From positions 7,302,382 to 7,366,381 of the forward strand of contig NC_049988.1 in NCBI RefSeq assembly GCF_000003815.2: 64,000 nucleotides of DNA, in the 5' to 3' direction. Positions 12,646 to 24,634 of the stretch are shown piece by piece (position 1 is the first letter of the stretch; each line of letters starts with the position of its first letter). Made by a program: the position numbers and the translations under genes. The DNA is from Branchiostoma floridae. Its lineage: Eukaryota > Chordata > Leptocardii > Amphioxiformes > Branchiostomatidae. The notes under the pieces are model-generated. The model had not been told where the DNA came from. It was given only the letters and a program-made list of their open reading frames with translations, and did no database searches.

Positions 12646-15600
12646 TAAGCGAACCCTTCGGTAACCGCAAAGTGACCCCATACGGTGGAACTTTCAGAAT
12701 CTTCAACAAACTGTGCGTTACTTTTATAACTTGAATGTCATAGTAAAACCCGTGTCGAGAAGGCAGAAAGCAATTTGAGTGCTAAAAATTACTTCCTTAC
12801 TTTTCTACAAGGCTCGAAAGCGAGCGAAGCTGCGCCGGGGGTAACCGCTAGGCGAACCCTTCGGTAACCGCAAAGTGACCCCATACGGTGGAACTTTCAG
12901 AATCTTCAACAAAATGTGCGTTACTTTTGTCACTTAAAGTTCATAGTGAAACCCGTAACGAGTAAGCAGAAAGCAATTTGAGTGCTAAAAATTACTTCCT
13001 TACTTTCTACAAGGCTCGAAAGCGAATGAAGTTTCCCCTTGGCGAAACCGCTAAGCGAACCCTTCGGTAACCGCAAAGTGACCCCATACGGTGGAACTTT
13101 CAGAATCTTCAACAAAATGTGCGTTACTTTTATCACTTGAATGTCATAGTAAAACCCGTGTCGAGAAGGCAGAAAGCAATTTGGGTGCTAAAAATTACTT
13201 CCTTACTTTTCTACAAGGCTCGAAAGCGAGTAAAGCTGCGCCGGGGGTAACCGCTAGGCGAACCCTTCGGTAACCGCAAAGTGACCCCATACGATCGAAC
13301 CTCCATAATCTTAAACAAAGTGTGCGTTACTTTTATCACTTGAATGTCATAGTACAACCCGTGTCGAGAAGGCAGAAAGCAATTTGAGTGCTAATAATTA
13401 CTTCCTTACTTTTCTACAAGGCTCGAAAGCGAATGAAGTTTCCCCTTGGCGAAACCGCTAAGCCTAAGCTAACCCTTCGGTAACCGCAAAGTGACCCCAT
13501 ACGGTGGAACTTTCAGAATCTTCAACAAACTGTGCGTTACTTTTATAACTTGATTGTCATACCAAAACCCGTGTCGAGAAAGCAGAAAGCAATTTGAGAG
13601 CTAAAAATTACTTCCTTACTTTTCTACAAGGCTCGAAAGCGAGTAAAGCTGCGCCGGGGTAACCGCTAAGCGAACCCTTCGGTAACCGCAAAGTGAACCT
13701 AAGGATCGAACCTCCATAATCTTCAACAAAGTGTGCGTTACTTTTATCACTTGAATGTCATAGTAAAACCCGTGTCAAGAAGGCAGAAAGCAATTTGAGT
13801 GCTAAAAATTACTTCCTTACTTTTCTACAAGGCTCGAAAGCGAGTGAAGCTGCGCCGGGGGTAACCGCTAGGCGAACCCTTCGGTAACCGCAAAGTGGCC
13901 CCATACGGTGGAACTTTCAGAATCTTCAACAAAATGTGCGTTACTTTTGTCACTTAAAGTTCATAGTGAAACCCGTAACGAGTAAGCAGAAAGCAATTTG
14001 AGTGCTAAAAATTACTTCCTTACTTTCTACAAGGCTCGAAAGCGAATGAAGTTTCCCCTTGGCGAAACCGCTAAGCGAACCCTTCGGTAACCGCAAAGTG
14101 ACCCCATACGGTGGAACTTTCAGAATCTTCAACAAAATGTGCGTTACTTTTATCACTTGAATGTCATAGTAAAACCCGTGTCGAGAAGGCAGAAAGCAAT
14201 TTGGGTGCTAAAAATTACTTCCTTACTTTTCTACAAGGCTCGAAAGCGAGTAAAGCTGCGCCGGGGGTAACCGCTAGGCGAACCCTTCGGTAACCGCAAA
14301 GTGACCCCATACGATCGAACCTCCATAATCTTAAACAAAGTGTGCGTTACTTTTATCACTTGAATGTCATAGTACAACCCGTGTCGAGAAGGCAGAAAGC
14401 AATTTGAGTGCTAATAATTACTTCCTTACTTTTCTACAAGGCTCGAAAGCGAATGAAGTTTCCCCTTGGCGAAACCGCTAAGCCTAAGCGAACCCTTCGG
14501 TAACCGCAAAGTGACCCCATACGGTGGAACTTTCAGAATCTTCAACAAACTGTGCGTTACTTTTATAACTTGATTGTCATAGTAAAACCCGTGTCGAGAA
14601 GGCAGAAAGCAATTTGAGTGCTAAAAATTACTTCCTTACTTTTCTACAAGGCTCGAAAGCGAGTGAAGCTGCGCCGGGGGTAACCGCTAGGCGAACACTT
14701 CGGTAACCGCAAAGTGACCCCATACGGTGGAACTTTCAGAATCTTCAACAAAATGTGCGTTACTTTTGTCACTTCAAGTTCATAGTGAAACCCGTAACGA
14801 GTAAGCAGACAGCAATTTGAGTGCTAAAAATTACTTCCTTACTTTTCTACAAGGCTCGAAAGCGAATGAAGTTTCCCCTTGGCGAAACCGCTAAGCGAAC
14901 CCTTCGGTAACCGCAAAGTGACCCCATACGGTGGAACTTTCAGAATCTTCAACAAAATGTGCGTTACTTTTATCACTTGAATGTCATAGTAAAACCCGTG
15001 TCGAGAAGGCAGAAAGCAATTTGAGTGCTAAAAATTACTTCCTTACTTTTCTACAAGGCTCGAAAGCGAGTGAAGCTGCGCCGGGGGTAACCGCTAGGCG
15101 AACACTTCGGTAACCGCAAAGTGACCCCATACGGTGGAACTTTCAGAATCTTCAACAAAATGTGCGTTACTTTTGTCACTTCAAGTTCATAGTGAAACCC
15201 GTAACGAGTAAGCAGAAAGCAATTTGAGTGCTAAAAATTACTTCCTTACTTTTCTACAAGGCTCGAAAGCGAATGAAGTTTCCCCTTGGCGAAACCGCTA
15301 AGCGAACCCTTCGGTAACCGCAAAGTGACCCCATACGGTGGAACTTTCAGAATCCTCAACAAAATGTGCGTTACTTTTATCACTTGAATGTCATAGTAAA
15401 ACCCGTAACGAGTAAGCAGAAAGCAATTTGGGTGGTAAACATTACTTCCTTACTTTTCTACAAGGCTCGAAAGCGAGTAAAGCTGTGCCGGGGGTAACCG
15501 CTAGGCGAACCCTTCGGTAACCGCAAAGTGACCCCATACGATCGAACCTCCATAATCTTAAACAAAGTGTGCGTTACTTTTATCACTTGAATGTCATAGT

Positions 15601-15818
15601 AAAACCCGTGTCGAGAAGGCAGAAAGCAATTTGAGTGCTAAAAATTACTTCCTTACTTTTCTACAAGGCTCGAAAGCGAGTAAAGCTGCGCCGGGGGTAA
15701 CCGCTAGGCGAACCCTTCGGTAACCGCAAAGTGACCCCATACGATCGAACCTCCATAATCTTAAACAAGTGTGCGTTACTTTTATCACTTGAATGTCATA
15801 GTAAAACCCGTGTCGAGA

Positions 15819-16141
15819 NNNNNNNNNNNNNNNNNNNNNNNNNNNNNNNNNNNNNNNNNNNNNNNNNNNNNNNNNNNNNNNNNNNNNNNNNNNNNNNNNN
15901 NNNNNNNNNNNNNNNNNNNNNNNNNNNNNNNNNNNNNNNNNNNNNNNNNNNNNNNNNNNNNNNNNNNNNNNNNNNNNNNNNNNNNNNNNNNNNNNNNNNN
16001 NNNNNNNNNNNNNNNNNNNNNNNNNNNNNNNNNNNNNNNNNNNNNNNNNNNNNNNNNNNNNNNNNNNNNNNNNNNNNNNNNNNNNNNNNNNNNNNNNNNN
16101 NNNNNNNNNNNNNNNNNNNNNNNNNNNNNNNNNNNNNNNNN
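15819..16141. other. Assembly gap (N run) inside the satellite
   Basis: Unsequenced bases with satellite monomers on both sides. Confidence 0.99.
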
Positions 16142-18338
16142 CCCATACGATCGAACCTCCATAATCTTCAACAAAGTGTGCGTTACTTTTATCACTTGAT
16201 GTATAGTAAACCCGTGTCGAGAAGGCAGAAAGCAACCTGATTGCTAAAAATTACTTCCTTACTTTTCTACAAGGCTGGAAAGCGAGTAAAGCTGCGCCGG
16301 GGGTAACCGCTAGGCGAACCCTTCGGTAACCGCAAAGTGACCCCATACGGTGGAACTTTCAGAATCTTCAACAAAATGTGCGTTACTTTTGTCACTTAAA
16401 GTTCATAGTGAACCCCGTAACGAGTAAGCAGAAAGCAATTTCGAAAGCGAATGAAGTTTCCCCTTGGCGAAACCGCTAAGCGAACCCTTCGGTAACCGCA
16501 AAGTGACCCCATACGGTGGAACTTTCAGAATCTTCAACAAAATGTGCGTTACTTTTATCACTTGAATGTCATAGTAAAACCCGTGTCGAGAAGGCAGAAA
16601 GCAATTTGAGTGCTAAAAATTACTTCCTTACTTTTCTACAAGGCTCGAAAGCGAGTGAAGCTGCGCCGGGGGTAACCGCTAGGCGAACCCTTCGGTAACC
16701 GCAAAGTGACCCCATACGGTGGAACTTTCAGAATCTTCAACAAAATGTGCGTTACTTTTGTCACTTAAAGTTCATAGTGAAACCCGTAACGAGTAAGCAG
16801 AAAGCAATTTGAGTGCTAAAAATTACTTCCTTACTTTCTACAAGGCTCGAAAGCGAATGAAGTTTCCCCTTGGCGAAACCGCTAAGCGAACCCTTCGGTA
16901 ACCGCAAAGTGACCCCATACGGTGGAACTTTCAGAATCTTCAACAAAATGTGCGTTACTTTTATCACTTGAATGTCATAGTAAAACCCGTGTCGAGAAGG
17001 CAGAAAGCAATTTGGGTGCTAAAAATTACTTCCTTACTTTTCTACAAGGCTCGAAAGCGAGTAAAGCTGCGCCGGGGGTAACCGCTAGGCGAACCCTTCG
17101 GTAACCGCAAAGTGACCCCATACGATCGAACCTCCATAATCTTAAACAAAGTGTGCGTTACTTTTATCACTTGAATGTCATAGTACAACCCGTGTCGAGA
17201 AGGCAGAAAGCAATTTGAGTGCTAATAATTACTTCCTTACTTTTCTACAAGGCTCGAAAGCGAATGAAGTTTCCCCTTGGCGAAACCGCTAAGCCTAAGC
17301 GAACCCTTCGGTAACCGCAAAGTGACCCCATACGGTGGAACTTTCAGAATCTTCAACAAACTGTGCGTTACTTTTATAACTTGATTGTCATAGTAAAACC
17401 CGTGTCGAGAAGGCAGAAAGCAATTTGAGTGCTAAAAATTACTTCCTTACTTTTCTACAAGGCTCGAAAGCGAGTGAAGCTGCGCCGGGGGTAACCGCTA
17501 GGCGAACACTTCGGTAACCGCAAAGTGACCCCATACGGTGGAACTTTCAGAATCTTCAACAAAATGTGCGTTACTTTTGTCACTTCAAGTTCATAGTGAA
17601 ACCCGTAACGAGTAAGCAGAAAGCAATTTGAGTGCTAAAAATTACTTCCTTACTTTTCTACAAGGCTCGAAAGCGAATGAAGTTTCCCCTTGGCGAAACC
17701 GCTAAGCGAACCCTTCGGTAACCGCAAAGTGACCCCATACGGTGGAACTTTCAGAATCCTCAACAAAATGTGCGTTACTTTTATCACTTGAATGTCATAG
17801 TAAAACCCGTAACGAGTAAGCAGAAAGCAATTTGGGTGGTAAACATTACTTCCTTACTTTTCTACAAGGCTCGAAAGCGAGTAAAGCTGTGCCGGGGGTA
17901 ACCGCTAGGCGAACCCTTCGGTAACCGCAAAGTGACCCCATACGATCGAACCTCCATAATCTTAAACAAAGTGTGCGTTACTTTTATCACTTGAATGTCA
18001 TAGTAAAACCCGTGTCGAGAAGGCAGAAAGCAATTTGAGTGCTAAAAATTACTTCCTTACTTTTCTACAAGGCTCGAAAGCGAGTAAAGCTGCGCCGGGG
18101 GTAACCGCTAGGCGAACCCTTCGGTAACCGCAAAGTGACCCCATACGATCGAACCTCCATAATCTTAAACAAAGTGTGCGTTACTTTTATCACTTGAATG
18201 TCATAGTAAAACCCGTGTCGAGAAGGCAGAAAGCAATTTGAGTGCTAAAAATTACTTCCTTACTTTTCTACAAGGCTCGAAAGCGAGTAAAGCTGCGCCG
18301 GGGGTAACCGCTAGGCGAACCCTTCGGTAACCGCAAAG

Positions 18339-18629
18339 CATCACCGTTGCAGCGGACTAATACAAAAATAGTTTCGCTTGCTGACTAACTGTACTCCTTG
18401 CCGGGAACTCGCTAAAAAATAATACAACAAATCTTTGCTCAGCTGTAGAGATTTACCCATCAATAGTCAGCAGAAGTTAGGGAGACAACCGCGCACTTCC
18501 GGCCTATTACACCAACCTTCCGACCCGGAAGAAACAGATCGTCTATTCGTTTGTCGATTTCATCAGCCGTGGATTCAGTCGCCAGTTAGTGGCTAAACTC
18601 AACATAGCAGCCGATTCAGATATCAACTC
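18339..18629. other. Right border of the satellite, no recognised feature
   Basis: Satellite similarity stops abruptly after GGTAACCGCAAAG at 18,338. The following ~290 bases are unique within the window and carry no convincing open frame. Confidence 0.6.
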
Positions 18630-19312
18630 ACAGCAGCGTGAAGGCTGCAGTGATCTTTTGCAAGCGAAAATGGTAATTTTAACGCTGCAATAACATACGA
18701 CAGAAAGGGACAGGATGAATTTTTCGAGATTTTTCGTAAATGTGCATTTTTCGTGTTTGTTCCGAATTTCCGATGTCGGACCTTAACTACAGTTTTGATG
18801 GACATATCCCTTCCATCTCAAAATAAAGATGCAAATCTTCCTAGATGAGATTCTTTCCGTAACATGACACCAAAAAAACAGATCATTTGCTACCTTTGCG
18901 TTTTTATTGCATGTTCTTCAACTTGCCGGATTTTTATATCAAAGGGAGTCAAAGATTCACACTGTGTGTCAGTATCGAAAATAGAATGTAGAAGGCATCA
19001 CAACAAATCAGCTAGGATGTACATGCATTATTCTGGAAATTGCCTCGGCCCCTGAGGCGTCGCCAAAACATCTATTCTATACCGTAGCATTATATACAAG
19101 GTAATACCTCTATGCACAGCTATACGATGTTTTGCTCCTTTTACCTGGTTTCCTTACATAGTTATTAACTGTACATAAGGGATACATGGTCCCAATTTTA
19201 GCGAAATAAAAGTCTACGTGAAAAGAGTATACCTCAGTTTGTTTCCTTAATCTATACAATTGGTGTTTGTTAAAATCGTTTAAAAGATACGTTTCATTGG
19301 ACAAGACCTAAC
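18630..19312. repeat. Right copy of the duplicated segment flanking the satellite
   Basis: Direct-orientation match to 1-625. It carries extra bases relative to the left copy, for example the GGATTTTTATATCAAAGGG stretch near 18,928. Similarity fades after GTTTAAAAGATACG at about 19,290. Confidence 0.8.
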
Positions 19313-19747
19313 GATATCAAAGAGTTATTGCCCGTGAGAACGTAGAGTCTTAAAGCTTAGCAGATGTTTGGTGGCTTTTCTCGCCAGATTTGGCACATAT
19401 AAATAGCAGCCTATATCCTAACAGCAAAAATAAGATCTAACGATCTCCTACTTTCTCGACATTGACAGGCATTAACTTGAAACAAAATTGATAAACCTAC
19501 TTTCCGTCAATTTTAGATCCTTACTAGTCAAAATCGGACGCACATTTTGCTGAAGAAAAGTGACACATGTCCTCCTTTAATTTCTACCGTGGCCGGTAAA
19601 GACTTGGTGGGAAAACGCTTCCAAGACCCTGTGCGAAAGCACTGCCTTACTAGCAGGTGCATTTAAAGAATGCTGATCGGTAAGTTGCAAGAGATAGATT
19701 GTACAAAAGTCACAATATCTTCTCATTTAGTTTTCCACATGTACAGT
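19313..19747. other. Downstream region of the methyltransferase-like gene
   Basis: No gene recognised. On the minus strand this would hold the 3' untranslated region of the gene that ends at 19,748. I could not place a canonical polyadenylation signal with confidence. Confidence 0.4.
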
Positions 19748-22604
19748 TTATCGTAACCTCTTCACCCTTTCCTCTGGGGGAGGTTTAGCTAAGAACTTCT
19801 TCAAGTCCTCGGTGATTGGCATTTGGAACTGAAGCTCCTCCATGCCCGGAAATGGCACGATTGCACTTCCGCCGGCGCGCTGCATGCTGGGGTAGTTTGT
19901 GTCGAAGAGCGGGTGCGATATGGTGATGAACATGAGGCGGTCGATGAACTCTAGCGTCTCGCCGTGGTACTTCAGCATGCCTTCGGAAAGCTCTCGGATG
20001 CCGTTGGACACCTCGTAGTCGCTCATCACTCGCACCTGCAAAATTAGACGCACATAGTTTACGTTATTAGCGTGCGTTATCATTTCCTTTGCAATCAAGT
20101 TCATTCTATATGATATTTGCATGTGCCAAGACAATGCTGATTGGTTATGTAAAGGCCTATAGATTTTTATGTACTATTGACACGAGTTACGTAGCTGTGA
20201 TACAAATTCCAGTTTACCTGGCAACTTACAGGTTTCACCATCCAATATGGCGGACAGGTCTTACGTCATAATCACGTGAGTGCTAACGCCTATCAGTAGC
20301 CAATCAGCCACATACTAATGATACTATAGACTGATTCCATAATTTCCACCCCAACATCACTTAGGTCAATGCCCAGAAATAAAAAAAAAATAAAAAAAGT
20401 CATTCAAAATGTGAAGTTTGATTGGCATGCATCCACTCTCTTTTTGCTTGACGGGCATTTTATATCATACAATTCTTCCAAACTATGTTCATTTTAGTTA
20501 ATCATTCGTGCCTACCACCTACGCAAGCAAACATGACCTAAAGTCGGTGTGACAAGACGGGCACGCAATATGCTCATTTTACGCACGACAGTGCTTTATA
20601 TGAAAACACAAGCTTACATCACATTTGTCAATATCGATAAAGACCACCTGTTTTAGACTCCCCCTCCCCAAGAGAAATATTATAATACACTTACATTCAT
20701 GGTACTAATAACTATCCAAACCGTCTTATTTTCACAGTAAGAATCTATACTCTAAATTAAAGCACTTTGGACTTCCTAATCTTTAGTTTATCTTCAACCA
20801 ACATATGCCGTGAACATGAGCAAACAACAGTGTTTATATAAAACACATGATATAACTGATCCAACATCGATCGACCGAGATTTATCTAATAAGGCAGTGT
20901 TTGTTGCCTGGTTACACCTTGTTGTTACAAGCATAGACTATAATGCATTCTGTCTGGAATATCATTTGGCGTTGTGACCTGAAATAATATTTGATTGTAA
21001 CGTTGGTAACTAGAAAACGAAGGTTTGGTTTTGGGTACAATTTTTTTTTGTGATTAAGTCGGCAAGCTTGGTATCAAGTTATGACTAAATCTAGTTTGTG
21101 CTAACCGCCAGTCGTTAGCGATTGTTTAAGTTTGTTGTAAGTAATTTGAGATTCTTAACGGTACATTTTCGTAGTTGGTTAAAATATACTAGTGACGTCG
21201 ACTAGTGTCTGCAATAAACAAGTGAAATTTTCTGTTTTCTATTGTACTTGATTTTGGCTTTTGAACAAATATATGACGTTAGTCTACCTTTATCCGATAA
21301 CTTATATCCGTTGTATAAAGAACATGGTACTTAAGCTTAGGGATATCAAGTGTACGGACGCCGGTTTCAAACAGTTATATTGTTATATATTAAAAATATT
21401 GAAAATATTGCAATTTGAATCCACCGTCTTGATATCTCTAAATACACTGGTTTTCAAAACACCGGATACAGGTTATCCCGCGGATAATTGTAAACTAACG
21501 TTATCCCATGCGGACTGAAAAAGACACACGATTTACTAGTTGTCGCGTCCTGGCACCGGAGCCAAAATATTGACTCCCGATTGTTTGTGTCAGGCAGGCG
21601 AACAATGAAGAAAGCCCATTCATTAGGGGACTTGAGATGGCGACATAGAGCATTATTGAGTTTTATCGCCCAGGACTTTGTACATATCTTGCATGCTCTC
21701 TACAATAAAGTGGAATAAAGTCGTTCTCTATATACATTACTAAAATGTAACATAAACTATGTCCGTTAATGTTTCGATTCACAATAGTAGCCTATAGAGT
21801 GGTGATTTTCTGACAAAACTAAAACACTGTCAAATACTTTTTATATATACACATGTGTTTTCTTACCTGTGGTGGGAACTTTTCCTTGAGCATGGACAGC
21901 CACTTGAGTTTTGGGATGACCACAGGTAACTGTTCCAGTTCCCATTCCACGTCTGCTTTACATGCTTGTATGTCCTGAAGAATGTTAATATAAGGAATGT
22001 CTAGCTCCCGTACTCTGTTACTCAGGTCTGTGAAATACGGCAAAGTGTTCATAGGACCGGGCCGGTGGATGAGCAAAATCTTGCCGAACTCGTGTAGCGT
22101 CTTCAAGATGTATCCGAAGGTTTCTCGGAGGTTCTGGATGTGTTCTATCGAGTCGAACATGATGATGCGGTCGAAGGGAGCTGCGCTGTACACCGAGGGG
22201 AAGTCTTGCGCGGCCTCGCGGAAGTATTGCTCGGCGCCGACGTTTTGGATCTCGATCGGGAGAAGTCGGCGGCGATCGGGAGTGGGTTCGTAGTGAACCT
22301 TTCCCGGTGTGACGGCTACTATAGGTTGGGTCAGACAGAAATGTTCCTGTATTTTCTGTGCCAGGCTGCCTACGGGGTCACCAATATAGGCCACCCTGTG
22401 GTGAGTGTCCAACTCGAGATATTTGTGGATGGTCTCGTAGATGCTGTCCTCGTACACGGGCCCGAAGCTGAACTTCTCGGTATCGTCGTACGAAGGAATC
22501 CGTAGACGGTTCCGGTACTCTTCGGAGATGACCGAGAGAAGCCGAGGACTCTCCGGGCTCTCCACTCGGCGCCGGGGAGAACGAGCCGACATCGCCGCCG
22601 CCAT
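19748..22604 (-). CDS. SAM-methyltransferase-like protein, two exons
   Basis: Exon 1 is 22,604-21,867 and exon 2 is 20,035-19,748 (minus strand). The join is phase 0: donor CAG|GTAAGA, acceptor TTTTGCAG|GTGCG. The product is 341 aa. The N-terminus (1-25) is rich in Ser, Pro and Arg and looks disordered. Residues 70-185 look like a class I methyltransferase-type Rossmann fold: VAYIGDPVGSL (71-81) at the position of the glycine-rich motif I, then FDRIIMFDSIEHI (144-156) and GKILLIHRPGP (174-184). The glycine motif is degenerate, so cofactor binding and catalysis are unproven. No signal peptide or membrane segment is visible. The start codon sits in a GC-rich YY1-like element. The 1.83-kb intron (20,036-21,866) holds nothing I recognise. 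I do not know a named orthologue. Confidence 0.75.
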
Positions 22605-22608
22605 CTTA
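22592..22608 (-). promoter_or_regulatory. YY1-like element overlapping the start codon
   Basis: Read on the minus strand the start context is AAGATGGCGGCGGCGATG. AAGATGGCGGC is the classic YY1 motif found at the 5' ends of many TATA-less animal genes, where it can fix both the transcription and translation starts. Function here is inferred from the motif only. Confidence 0.45.
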
Positions 22609-24634
22609 AAATACCAAACTCCGTCCGCTTAATTTGTACTCACAACACAAGCTAAGAATGGCGTCTCAAGTCACAACCCTGGCTCTCAAAAACCTTCTTT
22701 GCTTTCACGCTACACAGGCTTCTCCACAAGTGGTCACTGGGGACTTGTTAAAGCGGTAAAGGCCACACACGGAACACGCCAAGTACCTGTTAGGATAAGT
22801 CCGGGTCGGGAGGTCGTCAGACAGGAAATACAACACCTGTTGTCGCCATAGCGACGGGTAAACAATTGACGTCCCAAGGGAGTCGGTATGAGTCTGAGCG
22901 CTCGGTGTAAAACAATCAACAGTCACGTGACTACCGCACCGGCCTATTTTGAACGGATCCCCAGGGATTGGAATAAGGAACGTTTTCGTTTTTAAAAAGG
23001 ACAACTTTTCCATTATTTTCTTTCGTCTGAAATTAGTATGGACTATCCTATTAAATGAAAGGGGTTAAATGAAGGCAGCTGTATTGCACGACCAAATGAT
23101 GAGAATAGATTGTGATACATTATTTCATACACTCCAGGAACGTCAGTCCCTTGCCTACCCTTAAAGAATTTTAATGGAATCTTCTTGTCTTTATGTGATC
23201 TTTTACCGCGCAATGCTTTATACATATATGCAGGAGACGTGAGCATGGCCCGTTATACAACTAGAAGGTCAAGCCTTTAGCTATAGCAGGGTTTAGCCCA
23301 TTCGTGTTCAAGGCTTAGGTCTGAAAGCCTTTGTGATACTCAGAAAGGTTTTGGAGTGGAAAGTTTTAACTGGATACATCGGTAGTCAACGGTGCAGGGA
23401 ATAATGTGCGTGTTGCCTGGAGACAAACATTTGGTGAATATTGGTTCATAGAGAACAAATACAGCGGTCGTTTTTGTCTTCATGCAAAGGGCAGAAAGTA
23501 CGTAAACAAAGCTTTGGAAAAAGCGACAGCCGTGCGCAACCACTTCTATTCGCTACAAATCTACAATCATAGGGTGTCTAAGGGGAGGCCATGGGATATA
23601 AAAAGTCGGACAACTAGAAAGACGTAAACATTAAGTGCCACAAAACAAAACGTAGCATCCGTAGCAGGCTCTCTGGGCCTTTTTTCGTCTTTTCCTATTT
23701 TGGGCTCATAATATACTTTTGCTGGCCATTTGTTTTTTTTACTAGGTCGCTTGTACCACTGGCCTACATTGAAAACTAGCCTACACCAATCCTCTTGGGG
23801 GTGGGGGGTGTACAGGCAACAAGCGTCAGTATTTCCATTTTTAGAATGATAACGATAATTGACATAATTGGGGAGCATGATTGACTACCCCCCATATTCT
23901 CAGCGCAAAGTTCCTTTGACAAATAGTTACATCTCCAGCTGCTGCACGTACTGTAATGGTAACATGTGTGCGCCACAATAGACAGTAGTCTCGATCCAGG
24001 TCTCGCGAAAAGGTGAACATTGTAGATTATCGTTCAAGCTTTAAGTTCGACACAAATGCTTGTCCCTTAATAGTAGCCGGTGCCAGTCTATTTCTATGTG
24101 TTTCATAAAAAAAACTATGGATCGATATATCGAAGAAAGATCCGGGTGTGAATCGTATATCTTATTATTGTATGAACAGGGGTAGGATTAAAAAGATCAA
24201 AACAAAACTTTACATTTATAATGATAATGGACACAGTCAATGTAATGGTCACCAGAACAACGAAGCATTGTTTGTCAGTACTGGGCTCGAACGATTTAAA
24301 CAGGGGGCATTTTTGCAACCTCTTCTGCAAGCCTCCCCTCATATCTGATGGACTGTCCCCAGATCAATATGTGCCTACTCTTGCGCGCGATGGTCTACAT
24401 AGGCGCTATTAGTAAAACAGTTCTTTCGAGGGATTTCATAGATGTTTGACTCCGAAATGACAATGTTTTGTGGCTAGTGTTTCCACAATGAACGTTGTTG
24501 CGCTGAGGGATCTATTGACATTTGATAGCTTGCTCTATCTTCCAAGTCACGGCATCACATTTATGTGCCTTCGAAATTCTGCTTTTTAACAGTGTAAGAA
24601 CGTCGAGGGTTACAGCGCAACAGGTGGTTCAAAC
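22609..24634. other. Intergenic region between divergent genes
   Basis: About 2 kb separate the start codons of the minus-strand methyltransferase-like gene and the plus-strand sulfotransferase, so both promoters should lie here. The open frames present (up to about 103 codons) are short, overlap in several registers and resemble no family I know. Confidence 0.5.

Larger units (their letters stand above)
3546..18338. repeat. Satellite array, ~204-bp monomer with 407-bp dimer and larger higher-order blocks
   Basis: Head-to-tail monomers of about 203-204 bp run through the interval apart from three N gaps and one inserted element. Two main variants alternate. Type A carries GTCACTTAAAGTTCATAGTG and GAATGAAGTTTCCCCTTGG. 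Type B carries TTGAATGTCATAGTAAAACC and GAGTAAAGCTGCGCCGGGGG. A third start variant (ACGATCGAACCTCCATAATC) precedes some B-type bodies. The A+B dimer gives a 407-bp spacing, seen at 5498, 5905, 6312 and 6719. Larger blocks repeat too: 4680-5700 recurs 2238 bp downstream (11 monomers) and 12,930-13,500 recurs 1020 bp downstream (5 monomers). Each monomer repeats GGTAACCGC on both sides of GCGAACCCTTC. The recurring 60-codon frame in type B is a by-product of the repeat, not a gene. Centromeric or heterochromatic function is possible but not shown. Confidence 0.95.

Noticed and set aside
3670-17104. Recurring 60-codon open frames starting MELSESSTKCALLL
   Set aside because: They appear once per type B satellite monomer at multiples of about 204 bp and have no independent conservation. 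They are by-products of the repeat.
3546-18338. CRISPR-like repeat array
   Set aside because: The units are contiguous ~204-bp satellite monomers without unique spacers, in a eukaryotic genome with no cas genes.
22140-22505. Plus-strand 121-codon frame opposite the methyltransferase-like exon 1
   Set aside because: Antisense shadow of a GC-rich exon. The minus-strand frame has the family-like motifs and good splice sites.
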